Positions 1 to 8,062 of a stretch of 64,000 nt of DNA are shown piece by piece. Source of the DNA: Rhodococcus sp. NBC_00297 (GTDB lineage Bacteria; Actinomycetota; Actinomycetes; Mycobacteriales; Mycobacteriaceae); contig NZ_CP108041.1 of assembly GCF_036173065.1 (NCBI RefSeq), positions 1,612,001-1,676,000 of the forward strand, in the 5' to 3' direction. Numbering within the stretch: the stretch's first letter is position 1; every line of letters starts with the position of its first letter. The notes under the pieces are model-generated. The model ran no database searches. It was not told where the DNA came from and was given only the letters and a program-made list of their open reading frames with translations. Both the position numbers and the translations under genes were made by a program.

Positions 1-875
1 GCACGTGGGGTGGTGCGTGGGGCTACCCCTCGGCAAATATGGTTGTCAAATCCCTCGCAACCACGAAGTATTCGTATAACGGAAGGGCGGCCGCCTGCGT
101 CGAAGGCTGACACAACCTGGACCCATCGCACGTACGCGCAGGGTGGGCAGGTGGTGTGCGAGTCAGTCGTCGGGAGTGCCCGGATGATGCCTCTTCCCTC
201 CTGGTCGGTCTTGGTTTTGCGAAGCCGGATGTGCAGACCGTCCTCGCGGTGAAGGCTGACGTCGCGGCTTTCGAGGCCCGCAAGCTCGGAGCGGCGGAAC
301 GCGCCCGCGAACCCGAGGAGCAACAGCGCGGTGTCGCGGCGTTCGTAGACCTCAGTGGCCCACCCGTCGCACTGTGCGCGGGCGGTGTCGACGAGGTGCC
401 GGATGTCGGACACCAGCAAGGGTGCCCGTTGGATGCGGGGTCGATCGCCGGCGCTGGCGTACTGCCGCCGGATACCCGCGAGCGCAGCCGTGACGAGGTA
501 GTGCTTCGTGGGTGAGGCGTGCCCGGCCGTCTGATGAAAGTGGTTGATCGCTGATGCCCATGCCGACAGAGTGCTGGCGGCGTAGGCCCTCTCCCCCGCC
601 GCGGTGACGGTATCGGCAGCGTCGACCAGGTACGCAGCGACAGTGACGGGGTGCGCCGGGAGCGCGGCGTGCCCGTTGCGGATGCACCAGTCGGTGAACC
701 GTCTCCAACCGGATCCGTAGGCGCGGCGGGTGCCGGCCGAGCGGGACGACTCTACCGCCCCGGCGATCCGTGTGGCCACTGCAGCGGGGATTGTCGGGAC
801 CGCCGCGCTGCCCGAGCGTCCCTGGGCAGTCACCGAAGGATCCACCGGAACCGTTTCGGCTGGTCGGAAGTCCAT
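1..875 (-). CDS. Tyrosine recombinase, C-terminus cut by window edge
   Basis: The frame opens at ATG 875 and runs without a stop to base 1, about 291 codons, so the C-terminal part is missing. An N-terminal SAM-like core-binding region with a YGSGWRRF segment is followed by the start of the catalytic domain. GFAGAFRRSELAGL carries the first catalytic Arg of the R-H-R-Y set, and the later TTCPPCAYVRWV stretch is the Cys-pair motif I associate with actinobacterial plasmid and ICE integrases. The remaining catalytic residues would lie beyond the edge. It is distinct from the integrase at 4021-5241, which sits at the attachment site, so it may serve resolution, belong to a nested element, or be a relic. 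Confidence 0.75.
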   Translation of the reverse strand, partial: MDFRPAETVPVDPSVTAQGRSGSAAVPTIPAAVATRIAGAVESSRSAGTRRAYGSGWRRFTDWCIRNGHAALPAHPVTVAAYLVDAADTVTAAGERAYAASTLSAWASAINHFHQTAGHASPTKHYLVTAALAGIRRQYASAGDRPRIQRAPLLVSDIRHLVDTARAQCDGWATEVYERRDTALLLLGFAGAFRRSELAGLESRDVSLHREDGLHIRLRKTKTDQEGRGIIRALPTTDSHTTCPPCAYVRWVQVVSAFDAGGRPSVIRILRGCEGFDNHICRGVAPRTTPR

Positions 876-999
876 ATTCGCAGCTTAGACCTCTCGCTAG
901 ACAAATTTGCGGGCCAAAAGTGCGCTGAACTGGCAATTCAGAGCTTATGGTGCGTTAAGTGAAATTAACGGGCCCAACAACCGGCGTTATCAAAGCGAG

Positions 1000-1341
1000 C
1001 TACCGAACGCGCGGCCCCCGCTGAAGCGGCCCGCTTCGCTGTGCGAACGGTCGGCCTTCGTTGTGGGTGGCCTCCAGATAATCGACGTACCGTTCCACCG
1101 CCTCTGCAGCAAGGTCGGACGGGCCGCGTGGCGCTCCCGGTGTAGCCATCAGGGCCTCGGCCGCATTCAGGAGTCGCTCACTGGTCTCGACGTAGAAGTA
1201 GAACGTCCGCTTGGTCTTGGCGGGCTTGTCCCCCGCCGGTGGCGCTGGAGCAGCGGCGGCCGTAACTGAAGCCACCTCGGACACCGGGTCAAGTGGGCTC
1301 GAATTGCCCAGGCTGCTCTTCAGACGCTCAGGACGCACCAT
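1000..1341 (-). CDS. Small ParB-like partition partner
   Basis: A 113-residue protein encoded directly after parA and overlapping its 3' end by 14 bases. The position and size fit the small DNA-binding partner of a type I partition system. The N-terminal half is low complexity (Ala/Pro). The C-terminal half, from about residue 48, contains KRTFYFYVETSERLLNAAEAL, compatible with a ribbon-helix-helix-type DNA-binding fold, though I cannot assign a family by sequence alone. ATG 1341 is preferred over GTG 1350 because GGAAGG lies 8 bases before the ATG. It would bind centromere repeats, possibly those upstream of parA at 2175-2400. Confidence 0.55.
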   Translation of the reverse strand: MVRPERLKSSLGNSSPLDPVSEVASVTAAAAPAPPAGDKPAKTKRTFYFYVETSERLLNAAEALMATPGAPRGPSDLAAEAVERYVDYLEATHNEGRPFAQRSGPLQRGPRVR

Positions 1342-2128
1342 GGCCGACACCTTCCATGAGCAACTCCGACGTGCGGCGGTAGATGCTCGCCAGATTGCGG
1401 GCGTCCGTCGTCCCCCAGTCGAGCAGACTGGTCTGCGCCTCGGAGGAATCCTTCAACACAACCCGCTTGGGTACAGGGTCGCCAACGATCGTGATGCAGT
1501 CGGCGATCTCCGCCAGCTGCTCGCGACCAGCGATGGTGTTGCGTTCGTGAAGGTTGATGACCGCTCCCACCAGCTCCAGCGTCGGGTTGTAGCTGCGGCG
1601 CACCACGTCGATGGTGCGTCGTAGCCGTGCCAGACCGTTCGCGGAGAAGAGCGCGGACTGACTGACCACGAGCGCTCGGCGGGCCGCCACCAGAGAGTTG
1701 ATCGTCAACAGGTCCAGACTCGGCGGGCAGTCGATCACCACCAGTCCATACTCCGGAGCGAGTGGCTCCAGCGCATCGCGGAGTCGCCGCTCGCGTCCTG
1801 CGCCGCCGAGAATCAGCTCATCCCGCACGAAGGCGAGAGATTCCGAGTTCGGGTCGGTGGCGACCAGGTCCACACCGTCCCAGATGGACGGCGCCACGAC
1901 GTCGGCGAGGGTCGCGGTAGACCGGTCCGACAATGCGTCCGCCATACCCGCGTCGCCGGGTGTGGGCTCACCGGCGCTGAGGACGGTGCTCAGGTTTCCC
2001 TGGGGGTCCATGTCGAGTGCCAGAACTCGGTGGCCGGCGCGACGGGCAGCATCAACGATGTGGAAGGTGGTCGTCGTCTTGCCCACGCCACCCTTTTGGT
2101 TACAGAAGGCAATTACGTTGTGTGACAT
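1328..2128 (-). CDS. parA: ParA-family partition ATPase
   Basis: A 266-residue P-loop ATPase with the deviant Walker A motif KGGVGKTT at residues 11-18, the ALDMDPQGNLS segment typical of ParA/Soj, and VVIDCPPSLD as the Walker B region. Length and lack of an N-terminal HTH match small ParA (type Ib) proteins. Together with the downstream partner it would segregate or stabilise the element, for example during an excised circular phase. An AGAGGA ribosome site lies 6 bases before ATG 2128. The upstream region is rich in short repeats that could be the centromere and autoregulatory operator. Family is certain; the link to this element's maintenance is inferred from context. Confidence 0.9.
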   Translation of the reverse strand: MSHNVIAFCNQKGGVGKTTTTFHIVDAARRAGHRVLALDMDPQGNLSTVLSAGEPTPGDAGMADALSDRSTATLADVVAPSIWDGVDLVATDPNSESLAFVRDELILGGAGRERRLRDALEPLAPEYGLVVIDCPPSLDLLTINSLVAARRALVVSQSALFSANGLARLRRTIDVVRRSYNPTLELVGAVINLHERNTIAGREQLAEIADCITIVGDPVPKRVVLKDSSEAQTSLLDWGTTDARNLASIYRRTSELLMEGVGHGAS

Positions 2129-2174
2129 GTGTGTCCTCTCGTGTGTCGGTGATTCTGAAGAGTGAAACTTCCCT

Positions 2175-2400
2175 TACCTGCAATGCTTGCAATACGGGTA
2201 AAGGACTAAAAGCAAGTGATGGCCGTATCGGAGGAGTGGCGGCGGGTGCCTCCACGCATGCCACACCAGCGAAAAGTCCGATACTGGTAATGATTGACTG
2301 GGACGTGACACCCGCACGGGACGTAATACCAGCAATGCCACCTTTACTGGGATAGCGGTCATTGCTGATAACACTGCCGATACAGCAATCACTGGTTATT
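2175..2400. repeat. GCAAT-type repeats upstream of parA, possible centromere/operator
   Basis: This AT-richer stretch upstream of parA carries many copies of a short word in both orientations: TGCAATGC and TTGCAATAC near 2180-2197, ATACTGGTAATGATTG near 2281, ACCAGCAATGCC near 2327, TCATTGCTGATAAC near 2358 and ACAGCAATCACTGG near 2381. The repeated core is roughly CAGCAAT or its complement, sometimes next to a CTGGTA-like word. Clustered short repeats just before parA are the usual form of a partition site or autoregulatory operator. Function is inferred. Confidence 0.45.
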
Positions 2401-2901
2401 CGGAGTGTTGTCATCGAACCCGCACCCGAGTCGACCGTTTGAGAGAACCAGGGATTCGGTCTTCGATCACTGAACCTCAAAATTGATGGCATTGAGGGTG
2501 GTCCCGTCTACTGCATCGGACTACGTGCTGCTACACCCGGACCCCCCAGGGGTTACCCCCAATGTCCGCACCCACGTTGTCCGCTCCACGCCCTCTGGCC
2601 CCGCACCCGGATGGGCGCGTGGCTTTCGGTATCGCCACGTCATCAATGATCAGTCGACGGCATGGTGCCCGGGGCCGGTCTCCGGGGATCGCTACAGGGT
2701 GCACAGGCAACGGCGGCAGGCTGGTTATCGTCGGGCTCTGCCAGAGAACGACGGACGCGGGCATAAAAGGTGCCCAGCGTTCAGCACCATCAGCCGAATA
2801 GCTGATGTGCGGCTCGTCCCGTCAATAATCATCATTGAAGGACGAGCAGGAATGACCTAAGGTCGAATGCAAGAACCTCCGATCTGATGTGAGGCGGTTT
2901 G
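2401..2901. other. Non-coding stretch, no convincing gene
   Basis: About 500 bases with no open frame that shows a recognisable protein or good ribosome site. One inverted repeat, GCTCGTCC near 2811 and GGACGAGC near 2839, could form a hairpin. The location between parA and the excisionase would also suit an origin or a small RNA, but nothing in the sequence proves either. Confidence 0.4.
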
Positions 2902-2950
2902 GACGCCCTCGGCCTCGGTGCTGGTGACACCGAGATGCGCCGAGGGCGTC
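2902..2950 (+). terminator. Strong hairpin terminator
   Basis: A 12-base arm (GACGCCCTCGGC, 2902-2913) pairs with GCCGAGGGCGTC ending at 2950. A nested CTCGGTG/CACCGAG stem lies inside, and a T-rich stretch (GTTTTG) follows on the plus strand. It would stop plus-strand transcripts from the 2401-2901 region before they run antisense into the excisionase gene. Confidence 0.7.
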
Positions 2951-2974
2951 GTTTTGTTCGGGCAGTACCTCAGC

Positions 2975-3172
2975 TCACGCGACATCCGTCGACAAAGATG
3001 CCTGCGCCTCGAGGCGTTCGATGTACTCGTCGATCGCGGTATCCGGTATGAGGCGGCGCTTGCCTACCTTGATGCTTTTGATCTCACCGGATGCGAGCTT
3101 GTTGAAGAAGTTGGACCGGCCCAAGCCGGTGCGGTCCATACCCTCTTGCACGCTGAACAGCTGTCTCGTCAT
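2975..3172 (-). CDS. xis: Excisionase-type helix-turn-helix protein
   Basis: A 65-residue protein of the MerR-like excisionase HTH family. An N-terminal FSVQEGMDRTGLGRSNFFN turn is followed by the SIKVGKRRLIPDTAIDEYIERL wing, nearly all of the domain. Such proteins bend DNA at attachment sites and bias the integrase toward excision. GGAGGG lies 5 bases before the ATG. It is transcribed divergently from the XRE regulator at 3299, which may repress it. The integrase at 4021 is its likely partner. Transcriptional autoregulation alone is an alternative role. Confidence 0.8.
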   Translation of the reverse strand: MTRQLFSVQEGMDRTGLGRSNFFNKLASGEIKSIKVGKRRLIPDTAIDEYIERLEAQASLSTDVA

Positions 3173-3298
3173 GACACCCTCCGCTGCGTTGATTCACCAC
3201 ATTCGTTCCGCTGAATACGGTGCGTCCACGTGGTTCCACCACAAACTAGCGGACGCGTGTAATCACCGCAAGAGAACTAGGAGAAGGCGGTAGAGTGC
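3173..3298. promoter_or_regulatory. Divergent control region between xis and XRE regulator
   Basis: A short space between two divergent genes. It contains GCGTCCAC near 3221 and GCGGACGC near 3249 as loosely inverted arms, and a repeated GGTTCCACCAC/GATTCACCAC word. These are plausible operators for the adjacent regulator. AGGAGA near 3280 serves as the ribosome site of the regulator. Confidence 0.35.
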
Positions 3299-3943
3299 GT
3301 GTTCATGACGCAAAGCTGGGCCCAAGCGATCGTGGATCGAACGGGGGCCGAGGTCCGCCGGCTCCGAACGTCGGCGACCCCGCCGATGTCCGGGCAGGCA
3401 CTCTCCGACCGCACTGCCGAGCTCGGCCACCACATATCGAGGGCGGTGATCTCCGACCTGGAGACAGGGCGGCGGAGGGGGCTCGACGTCGCCGATCTCC
3501 TCACACTGGCCGCAGCGCTCGACGTAGCACCGGCCCAGCTGCTGTTCCCTGATCTTCCCCGCGGAACTGTGGACGTGCTCCCCGGGGTTTCCCAGGAATC
3601 CCACGACGCCGTCAGGTGGGTGGGAGGGGAAAGCGGCCTGTTGATGCTCGAGGAGTCGGGATGGTCCGACGAAGCAACCGGGCAGCCGGTTCCGGTGTTC
3701 GTGCGCCGCCAGTTCGACGTCCGCAGAGACCGTACGACGCTGACTCACGAATGGCACCGCTCGATCACCGCGATGCGTAGCGCACGCAAGCAGCTGCAAA
3801 GGGCACTCGAGAACAACGAATCGCCCGACCAGATCGAAGCCCTGGAGATCATCTACGAGAACGCGCTCAAGCAGACGGCAGCGCATCGGGACACCATGGC
3901 CGGACTCGGCATGACTGTCGGAGATGGACTCCCCCGTGGCTGA
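3299..3943 (+). CDS. XRE-family transcriptional regulator
   Basis: About 214 residues with an N-terminal XRE-type helix-turn-helix (roughly residues 15-85). The recognition helix lies in ISRAVISDLETGRRRG, followed by the DVADLLTLAAALDVAPAQLLFPD tail that closes these domains. The C-terminal half has a helical region with DFAKE-like charged spacing but no known motif. GTG 3299 is used because AGGAGA lies about 10-15 bases upstream; ATG 3305 and GTG 3295 are also possible. Placed between the divergent excisionase and the integrase, it probably controls the choice between staying integrated and excision. Confidence 0.75.
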   Translation: MFMTQSWAQAIVDRTGAEVRRLRTSATPPMSGQALSDRTAELGHHISRAVISDLETGRRRGLDVADLLTLAAALDVAPAQLLFPDLPRGTVDVLPGVSQESHDAVRWVGGESGLLMLEESGWSDEATGQPVPVFVRRQFDVRRDRTTLTHEWHRSITAMRSARKQLQRALENNESPDQIEALEIIYENALKQTAAHRDTMAGLGMTVGDGLPRG

Positions 3944-4028
3944 TCGCTTATCGAGTATGCGAGCGGCGCGGATTCCGGAGGCACTGAGAAGATTCGCTGC
4001 CAGTTCGGCTCAGTCGGTCGATGGCTAG
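3936..4028 (+). CDS. Possible 30-residue micro-ORF leading into the integrase
   Basis: GTG 3936 opens 30 codons that overlap the end of the regulator gene. They stop at TAG 4026-4028, immediately after the integrase ATG (ATGGCTAG), so ribosomes ending here could restart on the integrase. The integrase itself has no clear ribosome site, which makes coupling attractive. The peptide is Arg/Ala-rich and unrecognised. It may be chance. Confidence 0.2.
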   Translation: MADRLSSMRAARIPEALRRFAASSAQSVDG

Positions 4029-5241
4029 AAACCAACTACCTCCGCAGATCCGCAAAATCTCGGTCATCGATCGCCGTACAGGGAAAGACGTTGTTCGATA
4101 CCAGGTCACTGTCGATGCAGGGACGCGAGAGGTACCGCGCCTGCGACCTGACGGATCCACGTATCTGCACACGACGCGAGCACAGTCCCGACGGCGATTC
4201 GACACCGAAAAGGACGCTCGCGCGTATCTGGCCCGCGTGACCGACGAGGTCAACCGTGGTGTTCACGTCTCGGGTAGCGCTCTGTCCGTCGACGAAGTCT
4301 GCGAGGCATGGCTCGCGGGCCGGCGGGTGAGACCCACGACGAAGAACGCCTATCGGCACGCGCTCGAACCGCTGAGGCAATTCCATGGATCTATGCCGGT
4401 ACAGAGATTGACCAAGGGCCACCTCGACTCGCTTGTGACCGCACTCGCCGCCGGCGGAACACCGATGACACCCCATTCGGTGCGTCGACCGTGGAGCCCG
4501 CAGTCCATCAATCCCATGCTCAACATCATCTCGGCGGTGCTGACCGACCTCGTCAAACAGGGACTGCTGGTGCGGAACGTCGCCTTGTTGGTGGATCGAC
4601 TGCCGCGCACCCAGCCGCAGATGCGAACGTTCTCTGTCGAGGAGATGCGCCAGATGTTGGCTTTCGCGCAGACCGATCGAGTGGGACACGCGTGGAACCT
4701 GGCCTTGTCCGGCCTGCGCCGCGGTGAAATCTGCGGTCTTCGGTGGTCCGACGTCGACCTGGACGCCGGCGTCATGTCGATCCGCAACAACCGAGTGTCT
4801 GTCGCGGGTCAGGCCGTGGACGGACTGACCAAGACCGAACGGTCGAACCGCGATCTTCCGCTGACCCCGGTGCTGACCGCCGCTCTGATCGCCGCCCGTG
4901 AGCGTCAGGACCTCGAGAGCGCCGCTGCCGGTTCGAACTATGGGCCGGGCACCCATATCGTGTGCGACGTACTTGGCCACGCCTACCACCCCGACACATT
5001 GTCCAACTTTTGGCAGACGGCGTGTAAGCGCGCCGGGGTGCCGCAGATCAGGTTGCACGATGCGCGCCACACCTGCGCGACGTTGATGCACCTGCAGAAC
5101 GTTCCCATAGCCGTCATATCGGCGTGGCTGGGCCACGCGGATTCTGCCTTCACGATGCGCACGTACGCTCACGCCCCGAACGACGCTCTGAAGATCGCGG
5201 CCCAGAGCCTCCAGACGATGTCAGACCTTCACGGAAACTGA
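4021..5241 (+). CDS. int: Site-specific tyrosine integrase
   Basis: A 406-residue phage/ICE-type tyrosine recombinase with an N-terminal arm-binding region, a core-binding SAM-like domain (about residues 85-170) and a catalytic domain (about 200-395). Catalytic residues are visible: Arg in GLRRGEICGLRW, His and Arg in HDARHTCATLM, His in WLGHAD and Tyr in MRTYAH. It is complete. The gene lies 138 bases from the 3' end of the tRNA-Thr gene and reads toward it, as expected when attB is the tRNA 3' end. The start has no strong ribosome site and overlaps the stop of a possible micro-ORF. Confidence 0.93.
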   Translation: MARNQLPPQIRKISVIDRRTGKDVVRYQVTVDAGTREVPRLRPDGSTYLHTTRAQSRRRFDTEKDARAYLARVTDEVNRGVHVSGSALSVDEVCEAWLAGRRVRPTTKNAYRHALEPLRQFHGSMPVQRLTKGHLDSLVTALAAGGTPMTPHSVRRPWSPQSINPMLNIISAVLTDLVKQGLLVRNVALLVDRLPRTQPQMRTFSVEEMRQMLAFAQTDRVGHAWNLALSGLRRGEICGLRWSDVDLDAGVMSIRNNRVSVAGQAVDGLTKTERSNRDLPLTPVLTAALIAARERQDLESAAAGSNYGPGTHIVCDVLGHAYHPDTLSNFWQTACKRAGVPQIRLHDARHTCATLMHLQNVPIAVISAWLGHADSAFTMRTYAHAPNDALKIAAQSLQTMSDLHGN

Positions 5242-5379
5242 CCACCTCCGCAGGCCCGGTTTTCGACCCTCTCTGAAGCAGTTCCGAGCGACTTGTGACA
5301 ACTCGTGACATCGGGGCCTTATCGCCCATTTTCGCGAAGTGGGCGGAGTCGCGAAACCGCAGGTCACGGCACCTAAAGC

Positions 5380-5454
5380 TGGAGCCTCCTTTCGGGATTG
5401 AACCGAAGACCGCTCGCTTACAAGGCGAGTGCTCTACCACTGAGCTAAGGAGGC
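5380..5454 (-). tRNA. tRNA-Thr (anticodon TGT)
   Basis: The complement folds as a 75-nt tRNA. The acceptor GCCTCCT pairs with AGGAGGC before discriminator T and an encoded CCA; the D arm is GCTC..GAGC; the anticodon stem CTCGC/GCGAG encloses loop CTTGTAA (anticodon TGT); the T arm is CGGTTCAATCCCG. It reads ACA codons. Its 3' end faces the integrase, marking it as the likely integration site. Confidence 0.95.
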
Positions 5455-5479
5455 GTGCCCGGCGAACCGAGCGGCACCA

Positions 5480-6718
5480 TCATAACGAGAGCCCCTCCTG
5501 TCGGCGCCCGCCCACCCCGTCGGTTCCGGGGTCGGCGACGCTGACCCTGTTCCCGCCCTGTCGCTTCGCCTGGTACATGGCGGCGTCAGCGCGATCGAGC
5601 AGGCTGTTGAGCATCACGGCGGTGTCGCCGCGGGCCTGCGACAGGGGTAGGGACGCCACCCCGATGGATGCGGAGATCGGTGTCGCGTCATCGTCTCGAT
5701 GGATGGCGTGCAGCAACGCGCGGGCGACCGCCGGTCCCCTCGACTCGTCGCCGGCGACGACGACCAGGAACTCCTCGCCGCCGATGCGCGCGGAGACGGC
5801 GTCGAAGGACACCCGACCGATCCGGGCGGCGGCGCTGCGGAGGACGTCGTCGCCGATGGTGTGGCCGAAGCGGTCGTTGACGGACTTGAAGGCGTCGAGA
5901 TCGAGGCAGACGGCGGACACGACGGTGGCGCCGTCGGCGGGTGCGAGTCGCGCGCTGCGGAGCATCGACTCGACGTCGACGAGCAACCCGCGTCTGTTCC
6001 GGAGACCGGTCAGCTGGTCGTAGAACGCGCGCGCCGCGTCGTCACGCAGTGCGGTGAAGAACAGGTGATTGAGCGACGACGCGGCGAAGAGGACGACGAG
6101 GACGGTGACCAGGGTCGACACGGCGGCGGACACCTCCACCGACGTGGTGGTCACCAGTCGGAGGAACAGCAGCCCGGCGACGCCGATGGCCCAGGCCTCG
6201 TGGCAGACGAAGACGCGCACGCCGTGGAACGCATTGGCGTAGTTCCCCACCGTCACCAACAGCGCGGCGGAGATGACGACGATCTGGGACGGCGGTAACG
6301 CGAACAGCACCGCGGCGATGGTGACGTCGCCGATGATGACGAAGCGCAGCGACCACGTCCGGGACAGGAAGTGGCCGCGCCCCCACATCAGACCGAGCGC
6401 GATGGAGACGACGGTGGCCACGGCGAACACCCACCCGGATGCGCCGAGTCCGGCGTCACGGGCTGTGATCAGATCCGCGACCGTCTTCACTGCGAGCAGG
6501 AAGCAGGCCACGCTGATGAAGTACGGCGCCGACCTCAGGTAGGCGTGGGTCCGGTGGTAATTGGCGACCCACGCGTAGTCGATGTCGGACGACCACCATT
6601 CGCGGAGAACACGCACTCGAGCCAGCCTTGCATCGAAACGGACAACAGTGTCGACGGTGGTCCCCACACCGTCGTCGACCGCAATGGTAGGCACACGATC
6701 CCCGGTCGACACGGTCAT
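5480..6718 (-). CDS. Membrane-anchored GGDEF diguanylate cyclase (copy 1)
   Basis: A 412-residue protein: a soluble N-terminal segment (~65 residues), about six hydrophobic helices (roughly 70-240) and a C-terminal GGDEF domain (about 245-395). The active-site loop is GGEEF, and DLDAFKSVNDRFGH supplies the metal-binding and substrate segments, so it should make cyclic di-GMP from GTP. No RxxD product-inhibition site precedes the loop at the usual distance. ATG 6718 is chosen because the domain organisation starts there and matches the neighbouring paralogue; the longer upstream frame lies over the other gene. It is one of a tandem pair. Confidence 0.88.
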   Translation of the reverse strand: MTVSTGDRVPTIAVDDGVGTTVDTVVRFDARLARVRVLREWWSSDIDYAWVANYHRTHAYLRSAPYFISVACFLLAVKTVADLITARDAGLGASGWVFAVATVVSIALGLMWGRGHFLSRTWSLRFVIIGDVTIAAVLFALPPSQIVVISAALLVTVGNYANAFHGVRVFVCHEAWAIGVAGLLFLRLVTTTSVEVSAAVSTLVTVLVVLFAASSLNHLFFTALRDDAARAFYDQLTGLRNRRGLLVDVESMLRSARLAPADGATVVSAVCLDLDAFKSVNDRFGHTIGDDVLRSAAARIGRVSFDAVSARIGGEEFLVVVAGDESRGPAVARALLHAIHRDDDATPISASIGVASLPLSQARGDTAVMLNSLLDRADAAMYQAKRQGGNRVSVADPGTDGVGGRRQEGLSL

Positions 6719-6776
6719 TGCGGGAACAGAGCCCGAAAAAGACCGACCGAACGAGGTATAGGACGGTTTCCGGTCG

Positions 6777-7931
6777 TCAGAGGCAGTGCACGTCGTCGCC
6801 CGTCGCGACGGCTGCGCGATGACCACCGCACCGTTTCGCCTCGTACATGGCTCGATCAGCAGAGGCGAGAACCGTGTCCAGAAGGTCCTGAGTATCGACG
6901 CGGCCGTCCGGCAGGGGAACGGTGGCCACACCGATGGACGCAGTGACGGGGGTGGGATCGTCGGGGCGGTGAATGGCGTCGAGAAGGGCGCTCGCCATCT
7001 GCGGCCCGGGGTCACCCACACCGACGACCACGAGGGCGAACTCCTCCCCGCCCGTCCGCGCGCTGACGGCGTCCCCGGCGACCGCGGCGATCCGACCGGC
7101 CGCGCGTCTGAGCACCTCGTCGCCGGCCGCGTGGCCGTGCCGATCGTTGATCGACTTGAACGCGTCGAGATCGATGCACAGGATCGACACCGCGACCGGC
7201 GTGCCGGCGGCGTCACGGATCTGCTTCTCCACGTCGACGAGCAGGCCCAGACGATTACGCAGCCCGGTGAGCTGATCGTGATAGGACCGCACCGCGTCGT
7301 CGCGAAGCTGGGTGAAGAAGACGTGGTTCAGCGTGGATCCGCCGTACACGACGAACGCGATGACCACAGCGGTCGCGGCCACGACGACCAGGCTCTCGGA
7401 CCCCACGGCGAGCGCTCGCAGCGCCAGCGCCGTCGTCACCCCGAGGACGAGGATGCTGTGCACGAGGTACACGCGCAGGCCGTGGAACGCACTCGCATAG
7501 TTGCCGACAGCGAGCAACAGCACGCTCTGCACGACGATCACCGACGACGGCGGCAGCATCACCAGAGGGACCAGGACGACGATGTCGGCGATCGCAACGA
7601 ACGCGACCGATCCGCACCGGCGCGGCATTCGTCCGCGGACCCACCACAGCGCGAGAGCGGCGGTGACGGCTGCGCACACCAGAAGGATCGGCGGACGGAA
7701 CCGGTCGCCTCGGACGGTGGCCAGATCCGCACCGGTCTTCACGAGAAGCAGGATGCATGCGAACGCTATGAGGTACGGCGCTCGCCGGATCGCGGTGCCG
7801 TGGCGGTGGTACGCCACGACGCTCTCGTAGTCGACGTCGGCCGCCGAGATTCCGGGGAGCACGCGCACGGTGTGGCCGTCCTTGCAGGGTCGGACGTCGT
7901 CGCCCCCCGACGGTCGACGTGGTTCCAGCAC
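6777..7931 (-). CDS. Membrane-anchored GGDEF diguanylate cyclase (copy 2)
   Basis: A 384-residue paralogue of the gene 58 bases downstream, with the same plan: a short cytoplasmic N-terminus, about six membrane helices (residues ~50-215) and a GGDEF domain (about 220-370). The intact GGEEF loop lies in SARTGGEEF, with DLDAFKSINDRHGH ahead of it. Shared segments such as VGNYA.AFHG.RV and STLNHVFFT.LRDDA show recent tandem duplication. There is no I-site. The unusual membrane part is not a recognised named sensor domain and presumably senses a membrane or envelope signal. The two genes are co-directional and probably co-transcribed. Confidence 0.87.
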   Translation of the reverse strand: MLEPRRPSGGDDVRPCKDGHTVRVLPGISAADVDYESVVAYHRHGTAIRRAPYLIAFACILLLVKTGADLATVRGDRFRPPILLVCAAVTAALALWWVRGRMPRRCGSVAFVAIADIVVLVPLVMLPPSSVIVVQSVLLLAVGNYASAFHGLRVYLVHSILVLGVTTALALRALAVGSESLVVVAATAVVIAFVVYGGSTLNHVFFTQLRDDAVRSYHDQLTGLRNRLGLLVDVEKQIRDAAGTPVAVSILCIDLDAFKSINDRHGHAAGDEVLRRAAGRIAAVAGDAVSARTGGEEFALVVVGVGDPGPQMASALLDAIHRPDDPTPVTASIGVATVPLPDGRVDTQDLLDTVLASADRAMYEAKRCGGHRAAVATGDDVHCL

Positions 7932-8062
7932 TGTGCCACGAGTGGGCGCATCCGGACGCCGAAAACGGAGTGCGGGCGTGAGCCGCCTCGGTCAGGGAAC
8001 ACCCGGGTGGACCCGGTACCTTCGTCGGGACAACCGGACACCAGAGCGGACCGAGAGAAGGA

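Larger units (their letters stand above)
1..5379. mobile_element. Right part of an integrated element at tRNA-Thr
   Basis: The block ends at the 3' end of a tRNA-Thr gene, with a tyrosine integrase reading toward the tRNA and an excisionase, an XRE regulator, a ParA-type partition pair and another tyrosine recombinase further in. This is the usual order of actinobacterial integrative or plasmid-like elements that insert into tRNA 3' ends. I see no second copy of the tRNA 3' end within the window, so the distal attachment site and any replication or transfer genes must lie to the left. The right boundary is inferred from the tRNA, not from a paired direct repeat. Confidence 0.65.

Noticed and set aside
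1..60. Distal attachment site of the element
   Set aside because: No copy of the tRNA-Thr 3' end was found by reading either strand of 1-5379.
6719..7216. N-terminal extension of the first GGDEF frame
   Set aside because: It lies antisense-free but out of frame over the second GGDEF gene and is Arg/Pro/Ser-rich; the paralogue alignment supports ATG 6718.
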